DNA of 64,000 nt from Pseudomonas sp. CFBP13508 (GCF_005233515.1 NZ_QFZZ01000003.1:339259-403258); one strand, 5' to 3'. Shown: positions 27,093-37,063, counted from the stretch's first letter. Translations and numbers: made by a program. The notes: generated by a model not told the origin, from the sequence alone.

Positions 27093-27899
27093 TCATTGCG
27101 CCCAGCGCAATTGCGCAGGCAGGGGTGAAACGGGTTCCGGCGCCGGCGGTTCGCCGGGCAGGGACAGAACACGGTTGAGCACTTCGGTTTCCAGTGCGGC
27201 GAGGCGATGCGAGCCACGCACCCTGGGGCGCGGCAGATCGACGTGCAGGTCGAGGCCGACTTCGCCGTCCTCGATCAGGATCACCCGATCGGCAATCGCC
27301 ACCGCTTCACTGACGTCGTGGGTCACCAGCAGCACGGTGAAGCCGTGTTGCTGCCAGAGCCGTTCGATCAGTTGCTGCATTTCAATGCGGGTCAGTGCAT
27401 CCAGTGCGCCGAGCGGTTCGTCGAGCAACAGCAGGCGCGGCTGATGAATCAGCGCCCGGGCCAGCGCGACACGCTGCTTCTGGCCACCGGACAAAGCCGC
27501 CGGCCATTCATTGGCGCGATCCGCCAGGCCCACGGCTTCCAGTGCATCCAGCGCTTGCTGGCGCCAGTTGCCCTTGAGGCCGAGACCGACGTTGTCGATG
27601 ATCCTTTTCCACGGCAGCAGCCGCGCTTCCTGGAACATCAGCCGCGTATCGTCGCGCGCCTGGCTGAGCGGCGCGGAGCCGGCCAGCAGGTCGCCGCCAG
27701 TGGGTTGATCGAGGCCGGCGAGCAAGCGCAAGAACGTGCTCTTGCCACAACCGCTGCGCCCGACCACGGCGACAAACTGCCCCGCCGGAATGTGCAGATC
27801 GATGTCGCGCAGCACCTGCCGCGCGCCGAAGGTTTTTTGCAGGTTGCGCACCGCCAGCGGAATCCCGCGCAACAAGCGTGGAGGTTGTTGAGCGGTCAT
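27093..27899 (-). CDS. ssuB: Sulfonate ABC transporter ATP-binding protein
   Basis: 268 residues from the ATG that overlaps the ssuC stop (ATGA at 27896-27899). Walker [18 protein letters not shown]-loop [10 protein letters not shown], signature [16 protein letters not shown], Walker [15 protein letters not shown]-loop [11 protein letters not shown]. This is the SsuB/TauB-type nitrate/sulfonate subfamily. It energises SsuC for uptake of aliphatic sulfonates used as a sulfur source. The C-terminal tail (about 215-268) is Pro-rich and not conserved. Confidence 0.94.
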   Translation of the reverse strand: MTAQQPPRLLRGIPLAVRNLQKTFGARQVLRDIDLHIPAGQFVAVVGRSGCGKSTFLRLLAGLDQPTGGDLLAGSAPLSQARDDTRLMFQEARLLPWKRIIDNVGLGLKGNWRQQALDALEAVGLADRANEWPAALSGGQKQRVALARALIHQPRLLLLDEPLGALDALTRIEMQQLIERLWQQHGFTVLLVTHDVSEAVAIADRVILIEDGEVGLDLHVDLPRPRVRGSHRLAALETEVLNRVLSLPGEPPAPEPVSPLPAQLRWAQ

Positions 27900-28678
27900 G
27901 CCGCACCTCCCTTGGCAACCTGATAGGCCGGGTGCCAGCGCAGCCACACACGTTCAAGTCCACGGGCGGCGAGGTCGGCGAGTTTGCCGAGCACCGCGTA
28001 AAGCAGGATCGCCAGCACCACCACGTCGGTCTGCAAGAACTCTCGAGCGTTCATCGCCAGATAACCGATACCGGAGCTGGCCGAGATGGTTTCAGCGACG
28101 ATCAGCGTCAGCCACATGAAGCCCAACGCGAAGCGCACGCCGACCAGAATCGACGGCAACGCACCCGGCAGAATCACCTGCCAGAACAGGCTGAAACCGC
28201 TCAGGCCATAACTGCGCGCCATCTCCACCAACGCCGGGTCGACGTTGCGGATGCCGTGATAAGTGTTCAGGTAAATCGGAAACAAGGTGCCCAGCGCCAC
28301 AAGGAAAATCTTCGCTGACTCGTCGATGCCGAACCACAGGATCACCAGCGGAATCAGTGCCAGATGCGGCACGTTGCGGATCATCTGCACCGAGCTGTCG
28401 AGCAGGCGCTCGCCCCACTTCGACAGGCCGGTGATGAAACCCAGCACCAGACCGATGCTGCCGCCGATGGTGAAACCGAGTGCTGCGCGCCAGCCGCTGA
28501 TCGCCAGGTGGGTCCAGATCTCGCCGCTGCGCACCAGACTGACGCCGGCTTCGATCACCGCCACCGGTGCCGGCAGAATCCGCGTCGACAACCAACCGGC
28601 CGACACCGACAACTGCCACACCGCCAGCAGCAACACCGGCAACGCCCAGGGCGCGAGGCTGTGGATAATTTTCTTCAT
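27896..28678 (-). CDS. ssuC: Sulfonate ABC transporter permease
   Basis: 260 residues with about six membrane segments, starting [20 protein letters not shown]. The EAA loop [20 protein letters not shown] near residue 150 contacts SsuB. Its TGA overlaps the ssuB start by four bases and its ATG lies 10 bases after the ssuD stop, so it sits inside a tight operon. It forms the inner-membrane channel for alkanesulfonates delivered by SsuA. Confidence 0.94.
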   Translation of the reverse strand: MKKIIHSLAPWALPVLLLAVWQLSVSAGWLSTRILPAPVAVIEAGVSLVRSGEIWTHLAISGWRAALGFTIGGSIGLVLGFITGLSKWGERLLDSSVQMIRNVPHLALIPLVILWFGIDESAKIFLVALGTLFPIYLNTYHGIRNVDPALVEMARSYGLSGFSLFWQVILPGALPSILVGVRFALGFMWLTLIVAETISASSGIGYLAMNAREFLQTDVVVLAILLYAVLGKLADLAARGLERVWLRWHPAYQVAKGGAA

Positions 28679-28687
28679 GGCCGCGCC

Positions 28688-29836
28688 TCAGCTCTGCGAC
28701 GCGGCTTTGGGCAGGATGTCGTTGGCGACCATCTCGCCGAACGGACTGACATAGCCGGCGCTCTTCGGCAGTTCCGGGCGTTCAACGTCGAGGTGTGGGA
28801 ACAGCAGCTCGGCCACCCGATACGACTCTTCGAGGTGTGGATAACCGGAGAAGATGAAGGTGTCGATGCCCAGATCGGCGTATTCCTTGACCCGCGCCGC
28901 CACGGTCGGGCCGTCACCGACCAGTGCGGTACCGGCACCGCCGCGCACCAGACCGACGCCGGCCCAGAGGTTCGGGCTGACTTCAAGGTTGTCGCGGCTG
29001 CCGCCGTGCAGCGCGGCCATGCGTTGCTGGCCGACTGAATCGAAGCGCGCCAGCGAAGCCTGGGCACGTTTGATGGTGTCGTCATCCAGATGCGAAATCA
29101 GCCGATCCGCCGCTTGCCAGGCTTCAGCGTTGGTTTCCCGGACGATCACATGCAGGCGAATACCGAAGCGTACGGTGCGACCGAGCCTGGCGGCTTTGGC
29201 GCGAACCTGGGCAATCTTCTCGGCCACCGCTGCCGGCGGCTCGCCCCAGGTCAGGACCATTTCCACTTGCTCGGCGGCCAGATCCTGCGCCGCTTCCGAA
29301 GAGCCACCGAAATACAGCGGCGGACGCGGTTGCTGGATCGGCGGGTAGAGCAGCTTGGCGCCTTTGACGCTGATGTGCTCGCCGTCGTAATCGACGGTTT
29401 CGCCTTCCAGCACACGACGCCAGATGCGGGTGAATTCCACCGAGGCTTGATAGCGTTCTTCATGGTTGAGGAACAGACCGTCCCCGGCCAATTCCTCCGG
29501 GTCGCCACCGGTGACCAGATTGAACAGCGCACGCCCGCCGGACAAACGATCCAGCGTCGCTGCCTGCCGCGCCGCGACCGTCGGGGAAATGATCCCGGGG
29601 CGCAGGGCGACGAGGAATTTCAAACGCTGGGTCACCGGAATCAGCGAGGCTGCCACCAGCCACGAGTCTTCGCAGGAACGCCCGGTCGGAATCAGCACCC
29701 CGCCAAAACCCAGACGATCCGCCGCTTGCGCGACCTGTTGCAGATAACCGTGATCAACCGCGCGGGCGCCTTCGGCGGTGCCAAGGTAATGGCCGTCGCC
29801 GTGGGTAGGCAGGAACCAGAAGATGTTGAGGCTCAT
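28688..29836 (-). CDS. ssuD: FMNH2-dependent alkanesulfonate monooxygenase
   Basis: 382 residues, bacterial luciferase-like TIM barrel. Start [20 protein letters not shown] is the SsuD signature. Core blocks include [60 protein letters not shown] and [20 protein letters not shown]. An Arg-rich tract near residue 220 ([14 protein letters not shown]) precedes the mobile loop. It cleaves the C-S bond of alkanesulfonates to aldehyde and sulfite using reduced FMN from SsuE. GGAG precedes the start. It lies 25 bases after ssuA. Confidence 0.96.
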   Translation of the reverse strand: MSLNIFWFLPTHGDGHYLGTAEGARAVDHGYLQQVAQAADRLGFGGVLIPTGRSCEDSWLVAASLIPVTQRLKFLVALRPGIISPTVAARQAATLDRLSGGRALFNLVTGGDPEELAGDGLFLNHEERYQASVEFTRIWRRVLEGETVDYDGEHISVKGAKLLYPPIQQPRPPLYFGGSSEAAQDLAAEQVEMVLTWGEPPAAVAEKIAQVRAKAARLGRTVRFGIRLHVIVRETNAEAWQAADRLISHLDDDTIKRAQASLARFDSVGQQRMAALHGGSRDNLEVSPNLWAGVGLVRGGAGTALVGDGPTVAARVKEYADLGIDTFIFSGYPHLEESYRVAELLFPHLDVERPELPKSAGYVSPFGEMVANDILPKAASQS

Positions 29837-29861
29837 GGAGTGGTCTCCTTGTGGATTCGAA

Positions 29862-30836
29862 TTACTGGGCTTGGGAGCTTTGGGCCACAGCGGCCGGCGG
29901 GGTCCAGATCACATCCTTGATGCTCAACGGCTTGGGAATCAGCTTGAGCTGGAAGAACGTGTCGGCGATTTTCTGTTGCGCGGCGACCACTTCCGGAGTC
30001 AGGAACAGCGCGCCGTAGCCTTGGCGTTTCACCGAGGTCAGGGTGATGTCCGCCGGCAGGCCAAGCAGTGGCGCGACCTGTTGCGTCACGTCTTCGGGAT
30101 TGGCTTGCGACCATTCACCAACCGCGCGCACCTCTTCCACGAGGGTCTTGATCACCTCGGGATTTTTCTGCGCGTAAGGTTTGGTCGCGAGATAGAACTG
30201 GTGGTTGTCGACGATGCCTTTGCCATCGCGCAGGGTGTGCGCTTGCAGTTGTTTCTCGGCAGCGGCCTGATACGGATCCCAGATGACCCAGGCGTCGACA
30301 CTGCCACGTTCGAACGCAGCGCGGGCATCGGCCGGTGGCAGGAACACGGTCTGAATATCGCTGTACTTGAGGCCGGCGTCTTCCAGCGCGCGCACCAGCA
30401 GGTAGTGCACGTTGGAGCCTTTGTTCAGGGCGACTTTCTTGCCTTTGAGGTCGGCCACCGATTTGATCGGCGAGTCCTTCGGCACGAGGATCGCTTCGCT
30501 GTTCGGCGCTGGCGGTTCGTAGGCAACGTAGAGCAGATCAGCGCCGGCAGCTTGAGCGAAAACCGGTGGGGTTTCGCCGGTCACGCCGAAATCGATCGAG
30601 CCAACGTTGAGGCCTTCGAGCAGTTGCGGGCCGCCGGGAAACTCGGTCCATTGCACGTCGACGCCTTGCGCGGCGAGGCGTTTTTCCAGCGTGCCTTTGG
30701 CTTTGAGCAGCACCAGCGTGCCGTACTTCTGATAACCGATCCGCAATGTCTCGGCTTGAGCTTGGGTGATGGCGCCGAAGGTGACAGCCGCAGCAAACAG
30801 AGCGACCAGACCACGACGCAAAAATACAGTGCGCAT
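29862..30836 (-). CDS. ssuA: Sulfonate ABC transporter periplasmic binding protein
   Basis: 324 residues from MRTVFLRRG, with GAGAG just upstream; the 12-residue longer start is unlikely. Signal peptide about 1-28 ([17 protein letters not shown]). Mature blocks [60 protein letters not shown] and [20 protein letters not shown] match the SsuA/NMT1 fold. It binds aliphatic sulfonates in the periplasm and hands them to SsuC. It is the second gene of the operon, 89 bases after ssuE. Confidence 0.94.
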   Translation of the reverse strand: MRTVFLRRGLVALFAAAVTFGAITQAQAETLRIGYQKYGTLVLLKAKGTLEKRLAAQGVDVQWTEFPGGPQLLEGLNVGSIDFGVTGETPPVFAQAAGADLLYVAYEPPAPNSEAILVPKDSPIKSVADLKGKKVALNKGSNVHYLLVRALEDAGLKYSDIQTVFLPPADARAAFERGSVDAWVIWDPYQAAAEKQLQAHTLRDGKGIVDNHQFYLATKPYAQKNPEVIKTLVEEVRAVGEWSQANPEDVTQQVAPLLGLPADITLTSVKRQGYGALFLTPEVVAAQQKIADTFFQLKLIPKPLSIKDVIWTPPAAVAQSSQAQ

Positions 30837-30925
30837 AGCGCTCTCCTTTTTGCTGTTGGGTTTTGGCTGCACCTGCTTGGCCGTTGGCGGGCGAGTAAGG
30901 CGAGTACTTCAAATTTCGATGAGGC

Positions 30926-31519
30926 TTAAATGCTCCAGCGAGCACTCAACAAACGTTCGTTCAGCAGGCCTGGCTCCAACGGTTTCGGCCGGCGCGCCAT
31001 GGCGCCGATGAACTGGTCCAGGGCCTCGTGCAAGCGTTGCTCCAGGGCCGGCGCCAGTTGCGCGGCGGCACTGCCTTCGCCATAAGCGATCTGGCTGTCC
31101 TCGGCGAAAATGCCCTGAAGCATTTCCTGGGCCTTGAGTGCCGACAGCACAGGCTTGAGGGCGTAATCGACCACCAGCATGTGGGCGATGCTGCCGCCGG
31201 TAGCCATCGGCAAGACTACCTTGTGATTCAAGGCACGCTCGGGGAGCAGATCCAGCAGGGTCTTCAGCGCACCGGAAAACGAGGCCTTGTACACCGGCGT
31301 GGCGATAAGCAAACCGTCGGCATTTTCGATCTGTTGCAGCAGGTCGAGGACCTTCGGGCTGTCGAAGCGGGCGTGGAGCAGATCCTCGGCCGGGAAGTCC
31401 CTTACCTGATAACTCACCACTTCCACCCCTTGCTGTTGCAACCAGCGTTGCGAACGCTCCAGCAGCACCCCGGAACGGGAGCGCAGGCTGGGGCTGCCAC
31501 CGAGTGAGACGACCAGCAT
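30926..31519 (-). CDS. ssuE: NADPH-dependent FMN reductase
   Basis: 197 residues, flavodoxin-like fold. The flavin phosphate loop is [18 protein letters not shown] at about 5-22; [20 protein letters not shown] at about 73-92 is the family signature, and [20 protein letters not shown] follows. It supplies FMNH2 to SsuD. It is the first gene of the ssu operon, and the 315-base region upstream contains an 8-6-8 dyad that could be its operator. Confidence 0.94.
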   Translation of the reverse strand: MLVVSLGGSPSLRSRSGVLLERSQRWLQQQGVEVVSYQVRDFPAEDLLHARFDSPKVLDLLQQIENADGLLIATPVYKASFSGALKTLLDLLPERALNHKVVLPMATGGSIAHMLVVDYALKPVLSALKAQEMLQGIFAEDSQIAYGEGSAAAQLAPALEQRLHEALDQFIGAMARRPKPLEPGLLNERLLSARWSI

Positions 31520-31591
31520 TGCAGATTCCTTTAAGCGTTACAGGCGATTCGCAGGCTGCGATCTCGCTTCAATGACAGTGACCTTACCAGT

Positions 31592-31613
31592 TGATTTATA
31601 TATCCATAAATCA
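31592..31613. promoter_or_regulatory. Dyad upstream of ssuE, possible sulfur-regulation operator
   Basis: Perfect inverted repeat TGATTTAT-N6-ATAAATCA, 73 bases above the ssuE start, in an AT-rich pocket of an otherwise GC-rich genome. The ssu operon is normally controlled by sulfur limitation (CysB or a related LysR protein in Pseudomonas); the assignment to any regulator is an inference. Confidence 0.4.
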
Positions 31614-31667
31614 TATTTGTTCATTTGGTTATGCGTTTAAGAGATATGCCGTCCAGCAGATTTCAGG

Positions 31668-31695
31668 CGAAAAAAAAGGCCGTCGAAACGGCCGA
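31668..31695 (-). terminator. Intrinsic terminator downstream of lsfA
   Basis: On the minus strand TCGGCCGTTT CGAC GGCC is followed by eight T (complement of AAAAAAAAGGCCGTCGAAACG). It lies about 140 bases after the lsfA stop, beyond a REP pair. Confidence 0.75.
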
Positions 31696-31740
31696 AATTC
31701 CCCTGCGTTGTGATTCCGGATTCTCAAGTGCCTGGGCTGG

Positions 31741-31812
31741 CGCCTTCGCGAGCAGGCTCGCTCCCACAGGGGAATGCATTGCAAATGTGGGAGCGAGCCT
31801 GCTCGCGAAAGC
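31741..31812. repeat. REP-type repeat family A, inverted pair 4
   Basis: CTTCGCGAGCAGGCTCGCTC then, after 16 bases, TGTGGGAGCGAGCCTGCTCG. It lies between the lsfA stop and its terminator. Confidence 0.88.
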
Positions 31813-31834
31813 GGCGGTGACTACACCGCAAATC

Positions 31835-32473
31835 TTATTTGTTCGGCTGCGGCGTCAGGCGCAGGTACGGCTTCACCGCGCGATAGCCTTTGGGGAAGCG
31901 CTGCTTGATCTCGTCTTCGTCCTTGAGCGACGGCACGATCACCACCTCTTCACCGTCCTGCCAGTTGGCCGGGGTGGCCACCTTGTAATTGTCGGTGAGC
32001 TGCAGCGAGTCGATCACCCGCAGGATCTCGTGGAAATTGCGCCCGGTGCTGGCCGGGTAGGTAATGGTCAGGCGGATCTTCTTGTTCGGATCGATGACGA
32101 ACAGTGAACGTACGGTCAGGGTGTCATTGGCATTCGGGTGGATCAGGTCGTAGAGATCGGAGACCTTGCGATCGGCATCGGCCAGGATCGGGAAATTGAC
32201 GATAGTGTTCTGGGTTTCGTTGATGTCCTCGATCCACTTGTGGTGCGAGTCCACCGGGTCGACCGACAGCGCGATGGCCTTGACGCCACGCTGGCTGAAT
32301 TCATCCTTGAGCTTGGCGGTGAAGCCCAGCTCGGTGGTGCACACCGGTGTGAAGTCCGCCGGATGGGAAAACAGCACGCCCCAGCTATCGCCCAGCCATT
32401 CGTGGAAACGAATCTTGCCGGCGCTGGAGTCCTGTTCGAAATCGGGGGCGATGTCGCCGAGTCTGAGGCTCAT
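31835..32473 (-). CDS. lsfA: 1-Cys peroxiredoxin LsfA
   Basis: 212 residues from MSLRLGDIAPDFEQ. Peroxidatic Cys45 lies in HPADFTPVCTTELGF with Thr42 and a downstream Arg (TVRSLFVIDP region) completing the active site. There is no resolving Cys, so it is a 1-Cys Prx6-type enzyme. The C-terminal domain (about 160-212, ATPANWQDGEEVVIVPSLKD) is the Prx6 extension. It reduces hydroperoxides. LsfA is induced by sulfate starvation in Pseudomonas putida and is encoded near ssu genes, as here. An in-frame start 17 codons further up is unsupported by homology or a ribosome site. Confidence 0.94.
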   Translation of the reverse strand: MSLRLGDIAPDFEQDSSAGKIRFHEWLGDSWGVLFSHPADFTPVCTTELGFTAKLKDEFSQRGVKAIALSVDPVDSHHKWIEDINETQNTIVNFPILADADRKVSDLYDLIHPNANDTLTVRSLFVIDPNKKIRLTITYPASTGRNFHEILRVIDSLQLTDNYKVATPANWQDGEEVVIVPSLKDEDEIKQRFPKGYRAVKPYLRLTPQPNK

Positions 32474-32548
32474 GGTGCTGCTCCTGGTGAGGGATGGGAG
32501 ACAACAACTGTAGCTCGGGATCAATCAGTGTGAAAAAGAATAAATAAC

Positions 32549-32560
32549 TAGATATCTAGA
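32549..32560. promoter_or_regulatory. Palindrome CTAGATATCTAG upstream of lsfA
   Basis: A 12-base perfect palindrome 75 bases above the lsfA start in an AT-rich stretch that also contains AAAAAGAATAAATAA (32533-32547). The same AAAAAGAAT word begins the dyad upstream of tauA. It may be an operator; the rest of the 292-base gap holds only a terminator. Confidence 0.3.
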
Positions 32561-32703
32561 TCATTAGTGAATATTAAACATCTGTTCATTGGACACCAGA
32601 CGGCATCGCGACGAACATCCAACACAAGGTTCGAGAAGGCCTTGAGTTGCAGCAAAGAGGGAAATCGAGAAAGGCTTACGGGGGTGAGCCTGACTCGAAA
32701 CGC

Positions 32704-32748
32704 AAAAGCCCCGCCCGGCGCGATGCCGGACGGGGCTTTTTTTTGCTT
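32704..32748. terminator. Terminator downstream of the OprD-family porin gene
   Basis: Long stem AAAAGCCCCGCCCGGC / GCCGGACGGGGCTTTT with a GCGAT loop, one mismatch. T runs occur on both strands (eight T on the plus strand, four on the minus strand). The porin gene ends 18 bases away on the minus strand. Confidence 0.85.
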
Positions 32749-32765
32749 CAGTTGCTCGAGCGCTA

Positions 32766-34124
32766 TTACAACAGCGGGATCGAGTAGCTGAGGATCAGGC
32801 GGTTTTCGTCCTGGTCGCGTTGACCAGCGATGTCGGTGCGCCAGGTAGCGTTTTTCCACATCACGCCCACGTTTTTCAACGGGCCTTCCGGAACAACGTA
32901 CGCCACGGTCAGATCGCGTTCCCACTCGGAAGCGCCATTGGAGGTTTGCACACGGCTCGCGTAGGTATCGACGTTGTCGCCACGCAGGTAAACCATGCCT
33001 GCGGTCAGGCCAGGCACGCCAACCTTGGCGAAGTCATAGGAGTAACGTGCTTGCCAGGTGCGCTCGCCGGCACGGTTGAACTTCTGGATCTGCATGTCGG
33101 TGATGGTGTAGTTCGACGAACCATCGCCCTGGTTCAGCCAAGGGAAGTCGCTGCTACCGTTGGAAACCTGATAACCGCCACCGAAGGTATGACCAGCAAC
33201 GGTGTACAGGAACAAGCCGCTGTACAGATTGTTGTCGACCTTGCCTTTGCCGTTACCCAGCGAACTGTTGCCGTAGGCACCGTTGCTGAAATAGGCAGAT
33301 TCATCGCCATTACGACCGTCGTCGGAGCTATTGAAGTAACGGAAGTCGGACTTCAGCACGCCAGGGCCGATCGACCAGTTATGCACCAGACCCAGGAAAT
33401 GCTGCTTGTAGAAGTTTTCCAGGTTGCCGTAGTAGTACTGGGCCGTCAGGTCTTTGGTGATCTTGTAATCGCCACCGGCATAGATGAACTTGTTGCTGTT
33501 CGCGGTGCGCGCATTTGCACCACCGATGGACAGCTGTTCATTGTTGCTGGAGTTACGACCTTTCACATGCTCGATCTGGCCACCGACCAGAGTCAGGTCC
33601 TTGATCTCGCCGGAGGTGATCTGGCCACCCTGCCAGGTTTGCGGCAGCAGACGACCATCGTTGGTGACGATCACCGGGTTCTTCGGCTGCAGAGTACCCA
33701 GCTTCAGTTCGGTCTGGGAGATCTTGGCCTTGGCCGTCAGACCCAGGCTGGAGAAGTTATCAACAGCTTCGCCATTGGATTCGCTTGGGAAAACAGTGCC
33801 GCCGTAAGCAGTGCCTGGGCCACCGCCGGAGGCAACGTTACCGTTGGTGCCGCCGCCCGAATCCAGACGTACGCCCAACAGGCCGATGGCATCGATACCG
33901 AAGCCGACGGTGCCTTGGGTGTAACCGGAGATGAAACGCAGATCGAAGCCTTGGCCCCATTCTTCGTTGCGACTAGGTTCGGCGTTGCCGTTACGGTTAT
34001 CAGTGTTGATATAGAAGTTACGCAGACCCAGAGTAGCCTTGCTGTCTTCGATGAAACCGGCGGCGCCTGCCTGCTGCGCCATAACCCCAACGGCCACAGC
34101 CAGGGCCAAGGTGGACTTGTTCAT
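32766..34124 (-). CDS. OprD-family outer-membrane porin (OprE-like)
   Basis: 452 residues. Signal peptide about 1-22 (STLALAVAVGVMAQQAGA). The mature start GFIEDSKATLGLRNFYINTD is the OprD-family hallmark, followed by alternating beta strands and ending in the typical WERDLTVAYVVPEGPLKNVG and ENRLILSYSIPLL, with a hydrophobic C-terminus for outer-membrane assembly. OprD proteins are 18-stranded substrate-specific channels for amino acids, carboxylates or peptides. In P. putida a porin E gene lies beside lsfA, which supports OprE orthology; the substrate is unknown. Codon use is that of a highly expressed gene. A 367-base gap separates it from divergent tauA. Confidence 0.9.
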   Translation of the reverse strand: MNKSTLALAVAVGVMAQQAGAAGFIEDSKATLGLRNFYINTDNRNGNAEPSRNEEWGQGFDLRFISGYTQGTVGFGIDAIGLLGVRLDSGGGTNGNVASGGGPGTAYGGTVFPSESNGEAVDNFSSLGLTAKAKISQTELKLGTLQPKNPVIVTNDGRLLPQTWQGGQITSGEIKDLTLVGGQIEHVKGRNSSNNEQLSIGGANARTANSNKFIYAGGDYKITKDLTAQYYYGNLENFYKQHFLGLVHNWSIGPGVLKSDFRYFNSSDDGRNGDESAYFSNGAYGNSSLGNGKGKVDNNLYSGLFLYTVAGHTFGGGYQVSNGSSDFPWLNQGDGSSNYTITDMQIQKFNRAGERTWQARYSYDFAKVGVPGLTAGMVYLRGDNVDTYASRVQTSNGASEWERDLTVAYVVPEGPLKNVGVMWKNATWRTDIAGQRDQDENRLILSYSIPLL

Positions 34125-34306
34125 GTATCGCTCCTCTCGTTCTAATTCTTGTGTTCCTGGTTCGGGGTCGATTTGCCCTGAATCCTAAGATTCGCGATTA
34201 GCGCCAGACCGTGACTGCCAAGTCAATCGTAACCTTGTATGTCTACGACCATCGTCTAATCGCTAGTGATTTGGTCCCTGCAGCGTAAAGACTTCCTGAT
34301 AATCCC

Positions 34307-34330
34307 AAAAAGAATTTATTCATTCTTTTT
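34307..34330. promoter_or_regulatory. 9-6-9 dyad in the porin/tauA divergent region
   Basis: Perfect inverted repeat AAAAAGAAT-N6-ATTCTTTTT, 162 bases above tauA and 183 above the porin start. It is the most symmetric element in this 367-base gap. The gap is AT-rich and holds no open frame of note. Confidence 0.45.
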
Positions 34331-34491
34331 CATACCATTCGGGTATATGGCCCATTAATGGCCATCCGCGCCGGGAAATAGCGTATCGGCGCCTAAGCTC
34401 ATTCCTAAATGGTATTTGTTGACCTTTTTTTAGATCGATTAGCTTTGCCGTACTCCCAACACGGCAAATCCCATCGAAAAGGCGACGCATC

Positions 34492-35478
34492 ATGGCGAAA
34501 CGCGCACTATCAAGTCAATTTGTTACAGTTTGTGTGTCGGCACTGTTTTGTTTTTCCGCACAGGCCGCCGGTCTGATTGTGGGCTATCAAACCGGCATCG
34601 ACCCGAGCAAGGTGCCGCAGGCCGATGGTGTTTATGAAAAAACCATCGGCGAGAAGATCGAGTGGCGGCGTTTCAACAGCGGCCCGGAAGTCGTCACAGC
34701 CATTGCTTCCGGCGACGTGCAGATCGGCAACCTTGGCTCAAGCCCACTGGCAGCAGCTGCTTCACGCAATCTGCCGATCGTGGCGTTTATCGTTTCGGCG
34801 CAGATCAATGCCGCCGAAGCCTTGGTGGTGCGCAACGGCAGCGGCATCGATAAACCGCAGGACCTGATCGGTAAAACCATCGCCACACCGTTCGTGTCGA
34901 CCTCGCACTACAGTCTGCTTGGGGCGCTGAAGCACTGGGGCCTGAATACTTCGCAAGTCAAAGTGGTCAACCTGCAACCGGCGGAAATCGCCGCCGCGTG
35001 GAAGCGTGGCGACATCGACGGGGCGTTTGTCTGGTCGCCGGCGCTAGGCGAGATCCGCAAGACCGGCAAGACCCTGACCGACGCCGCCCAAGTCGGCCAG
35101 TGGGGTGCGCCGACCTTTGAGGTGTGGGTAGCGCGCAAGGATTTTGCCGAGAAGCATCCCGAGGTCGTGGCCAGGTTTGCCAAGGTCACCCTGGAGTCGT
35201 TCGCTGATTACGCCGCACACAAAGACAGCTGGACGGCCGACTCGGTGCCTGTGCAGAAAATCGCCAAACTGACCGGTGCCAACGCGGCGGACGTTCCGGA
35301 ACTGCTGGCCGGTTCGGCTTTCCCTGACGCTAAAGCGCAGCAAACCACGGCGCTGCTGGATGGCGGCACCGCGAAGGCCATTGCTGAAACGGCGAAATTC
35401 CTGAAGGAACAGGGCAAGGTCGAGACGGTACTGGCGGATTATTCGCCGTACGTCAGCGCCAAGTTCATCTCTGACTGA
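34492..35478 (+). CDS. tauA: Taurine ABC transporter periplasmic binding protein, orphan
   Basis: 328 residues. Signal peptide about 1-25 (FVTVCVSALFCFSAQA). Mature blocks: LIVGYQTGIDPSKVPQADGV, IEWRRFNSGPEVVTAIASGD, VQIGNLGSSPLAAAASRNLP, IATPFVSTSHYSLLGALKHW and AAWKRGDIDGAFVWSPALGE, all TauA signatures. It binds taurine in the periplasm. Normally tauBC (ATPase, permease) and tauD (taurine dioxygenase) follow on the same strand; here a repeat and argA follow instead. It may be served by SsuBC or by partners elsewhere. Confidence 0.92.
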   Translation: MAKRALSSQFVTVCVSALFCFSAQAAGLIVGYQTGIDPSKVPQADGVYEKTIGEKIEWRRFNSGPEVVTAIASGDVQIGNLGSSPLAAAASRNLPIVAFIVSAQINAAEALVVRNGSGIDKPQDLIGKTIATPFVSTSHYSLLGALKHWGLNTSQVKVVNLQPAEIAAAWKRGDIDGAFVWSPALGEIRKTGKTLTDAAQVGQWGAPTFEVWVARKDFAEKHPEVVARFAKVTLESFADYAAHKDSWTADSVPVQKIAKLTGANAADVPELLAGSAFPDAKAQQTTALLDGGTAKAIAETAKFLKEQGKVETVLADYSPYVSAKFISD

Positions 35479-35489
35479 ATGCAGAACCC

Positions 35490-35602
35490 TGTGGTGAGGG
35501 GATTTATCCCCGCTGGACTGCGCAGCAGTCCCCTTGCGTTTCCAGGTGAAAACACAGGGGGCCGCTACGCGCCCCAGCGGGGATAAATCCCCTCGCCACA
35601 GA
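35490..35602. repeat. Intergenic repeat family B, copy 4
   Basis: CTGTGGTGAGGGGATTTATC and GGGGATAAATCCCCTCGCCA bracket about 75 bases. It starts 11 bases after the tauA stop, exactly where tauB would be expected. Confidence 0.85.
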
Positions 35603-35614
35603 CCTCGCTGTTGT

Positions 35615-36916
35615 TCAGAGGGTCTTTTCGAAGATCTTCGAATTACGCTGGTAGTTGTACAGCGACGCCCGTGCCGCTGGCAGGCGTTCCACGCTGCTAG
35701 GCTCGAACCCACGCTCGCGGAACCAGTGCGCAGTACGCGTGGTGAGCACGAACAGGGTTTTCAAACCCTGCGCCCGCGCCCGGGTCTCGATGCGTTCGAG
35801 CAATTCGTCACCGCGACCGCCGTGGCGGTATTCCGGGTTCACCGCCAGACACGCCAGCTCGCCGGCATCGGAATCGGCAATCTGATACAGCGCCGCACAG
35901 GCGATGATCATCCCTTCACGCTCGACCACGCTGAACTGCTCGATCTCGCGCTCCAGCACTTCCCGCGAACGGCGCACCAGAATGCCCTGCTCTTCCAGCG
36001 GACTGATCAGGTCGAGCAGGCCACCGACGTCTTCAATCGCCGCCTCGCGCACCAGTTCGAACTGCTCCTGCGCCACCAGCGTACCGCCACCGTCACGGGT
36101 GAACAGTTCGGTCAGCAGTGCGCCGTCTTCGGCGTAACTGACGATATGACTGCGCGCCACGCCGCCACGGCAGGCTTCGGCGGCGGCATCGAGCAACTCC
36201 GCTTGATAGTTGCTCATGCCCAGACGCTGCAAATGTGCCGGCACTTGCTGCGGGCGCAGTTCGCGCACCAGTTTGCCGTTCTCGTCGATCAGGCCGAGCT
36301 CGGCGCCGAACAACAGCAGCTTGTCCGCGCCCAGATCAATCGCGGCGCGGGTGGCGACATCTTCGCAGGCGAGGTTGAAGATTTCGCCGGTCGGCGAATA
36401 GCCCAGCGGCGACAGCAATACGATCGAGCGTTCATCGAGCAGGCGATTGATGCCCTTGCGGTCAACCCGCCGCACTTCACCGGTGTGGTGATAGTCGACA
36501 CCTTCCAGCACACCGATCGGCCGCGCGGTGACGAGGTTGCCGCTGGCCACGCGCAGGCGCGAGCCCTGCATCGGCGACGAAGCCATGTCCATCGACAGGC
36601 GCGCTTCGATGGCGATGCGTAACTGGCCGACCGCATCGATCACACATTCCAGGGTCGCGGCATCGGTGATGCGCATGCCGTGATGGTAATGCGGGGTCAG
36701 GCCACGGGCGGCGAGGCGGGTTTCGATCTGCGGGCGTGAACCGTGCACCAGCACCAGACGCACGCCCAGACTGTGCAGCAGGACCAGGTCGTGGACGATA
36801 TTGCCAAAATTCGGATGCTCGACGCCGTCGCCGGGCAGCATGACGACGAAGGTGCAATCGCGGTGGGCATTGATGTAAGGGGACGCGTGGCGAAGCCAAT
36901 TGACGTATTCGGGCAT
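35615..36916 (-). CDS. argA: N-acetylglutamate synthase
   Basis: 433 residues. The N-terminal amino-acid-kinase-like domain (about 20-285) starts FVVMLPGDGVEHPNFGNIVH and LGVRLVLVHGSRPQIETRLA, and gives arginine feedback inhibition. The C-terminal GNAT domain (about 290-433) has ACAALYQIADSDAGELACLA, then PEYRHGGRGDELLERIETRA for acetyl-CoA binding and TAHWFRERGFEPSSVERLPA. It makes N-acetylglutamate from acetyl-CoA and glutamate, the first step of arginine synthesis. It lies on the same strand as argE, 233 bases downstream of it across a family C repeat. Confidence 0.96.
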   Translation of the reverse strand: MPEYVNWLRHASPYINAHRDCTFVVMLPGDGVEHPNFGNIVHDLVLLHSLGVRLVLVHGSRPQIETRLAARGLTPHYHHGMRITDAATLECVIDAVGQLRIAIEARLSMDMASSPMQGSRLRVASGNLVTARPIGVLEGVDYHHTGEVRRVDRKGINRLLDERSIVLLSPLGYSPTGEIFNLACEDVATRAAIDLGADKLLLFGAELGLIDENGKLVRELRPQQVPAHLQRLGMSNYQAELLDAAAEACRGGVARSHIVSYAEDGALLTELFTRDGGGTLVAQEQFELVREAAIEDVGGLLDLISPLEEQGILVRRSREVLEREIEQFSVVEREGMIIACAALYQIADSDAGELACLAVNPEYRHGGRGDELLERIETRARAQGLKTLFVLTTRTAHWFRERGFEPSSVERLPAARASLYNYQRNSKIFEKTL

Positions 36917-37063
36917 GAACCTGGGCCTGTAATAAAGAGCAGCCGAAAAAAGGGGCGAAACGAAAAACGCACAGCGGGCTGATGGTTATCGTCGGAACAG
37001 GCTTGGCGACACGCGCGCTCTCCTCATGAATACGGGTTGGATACCCGCTAATTTAACTGTGCC

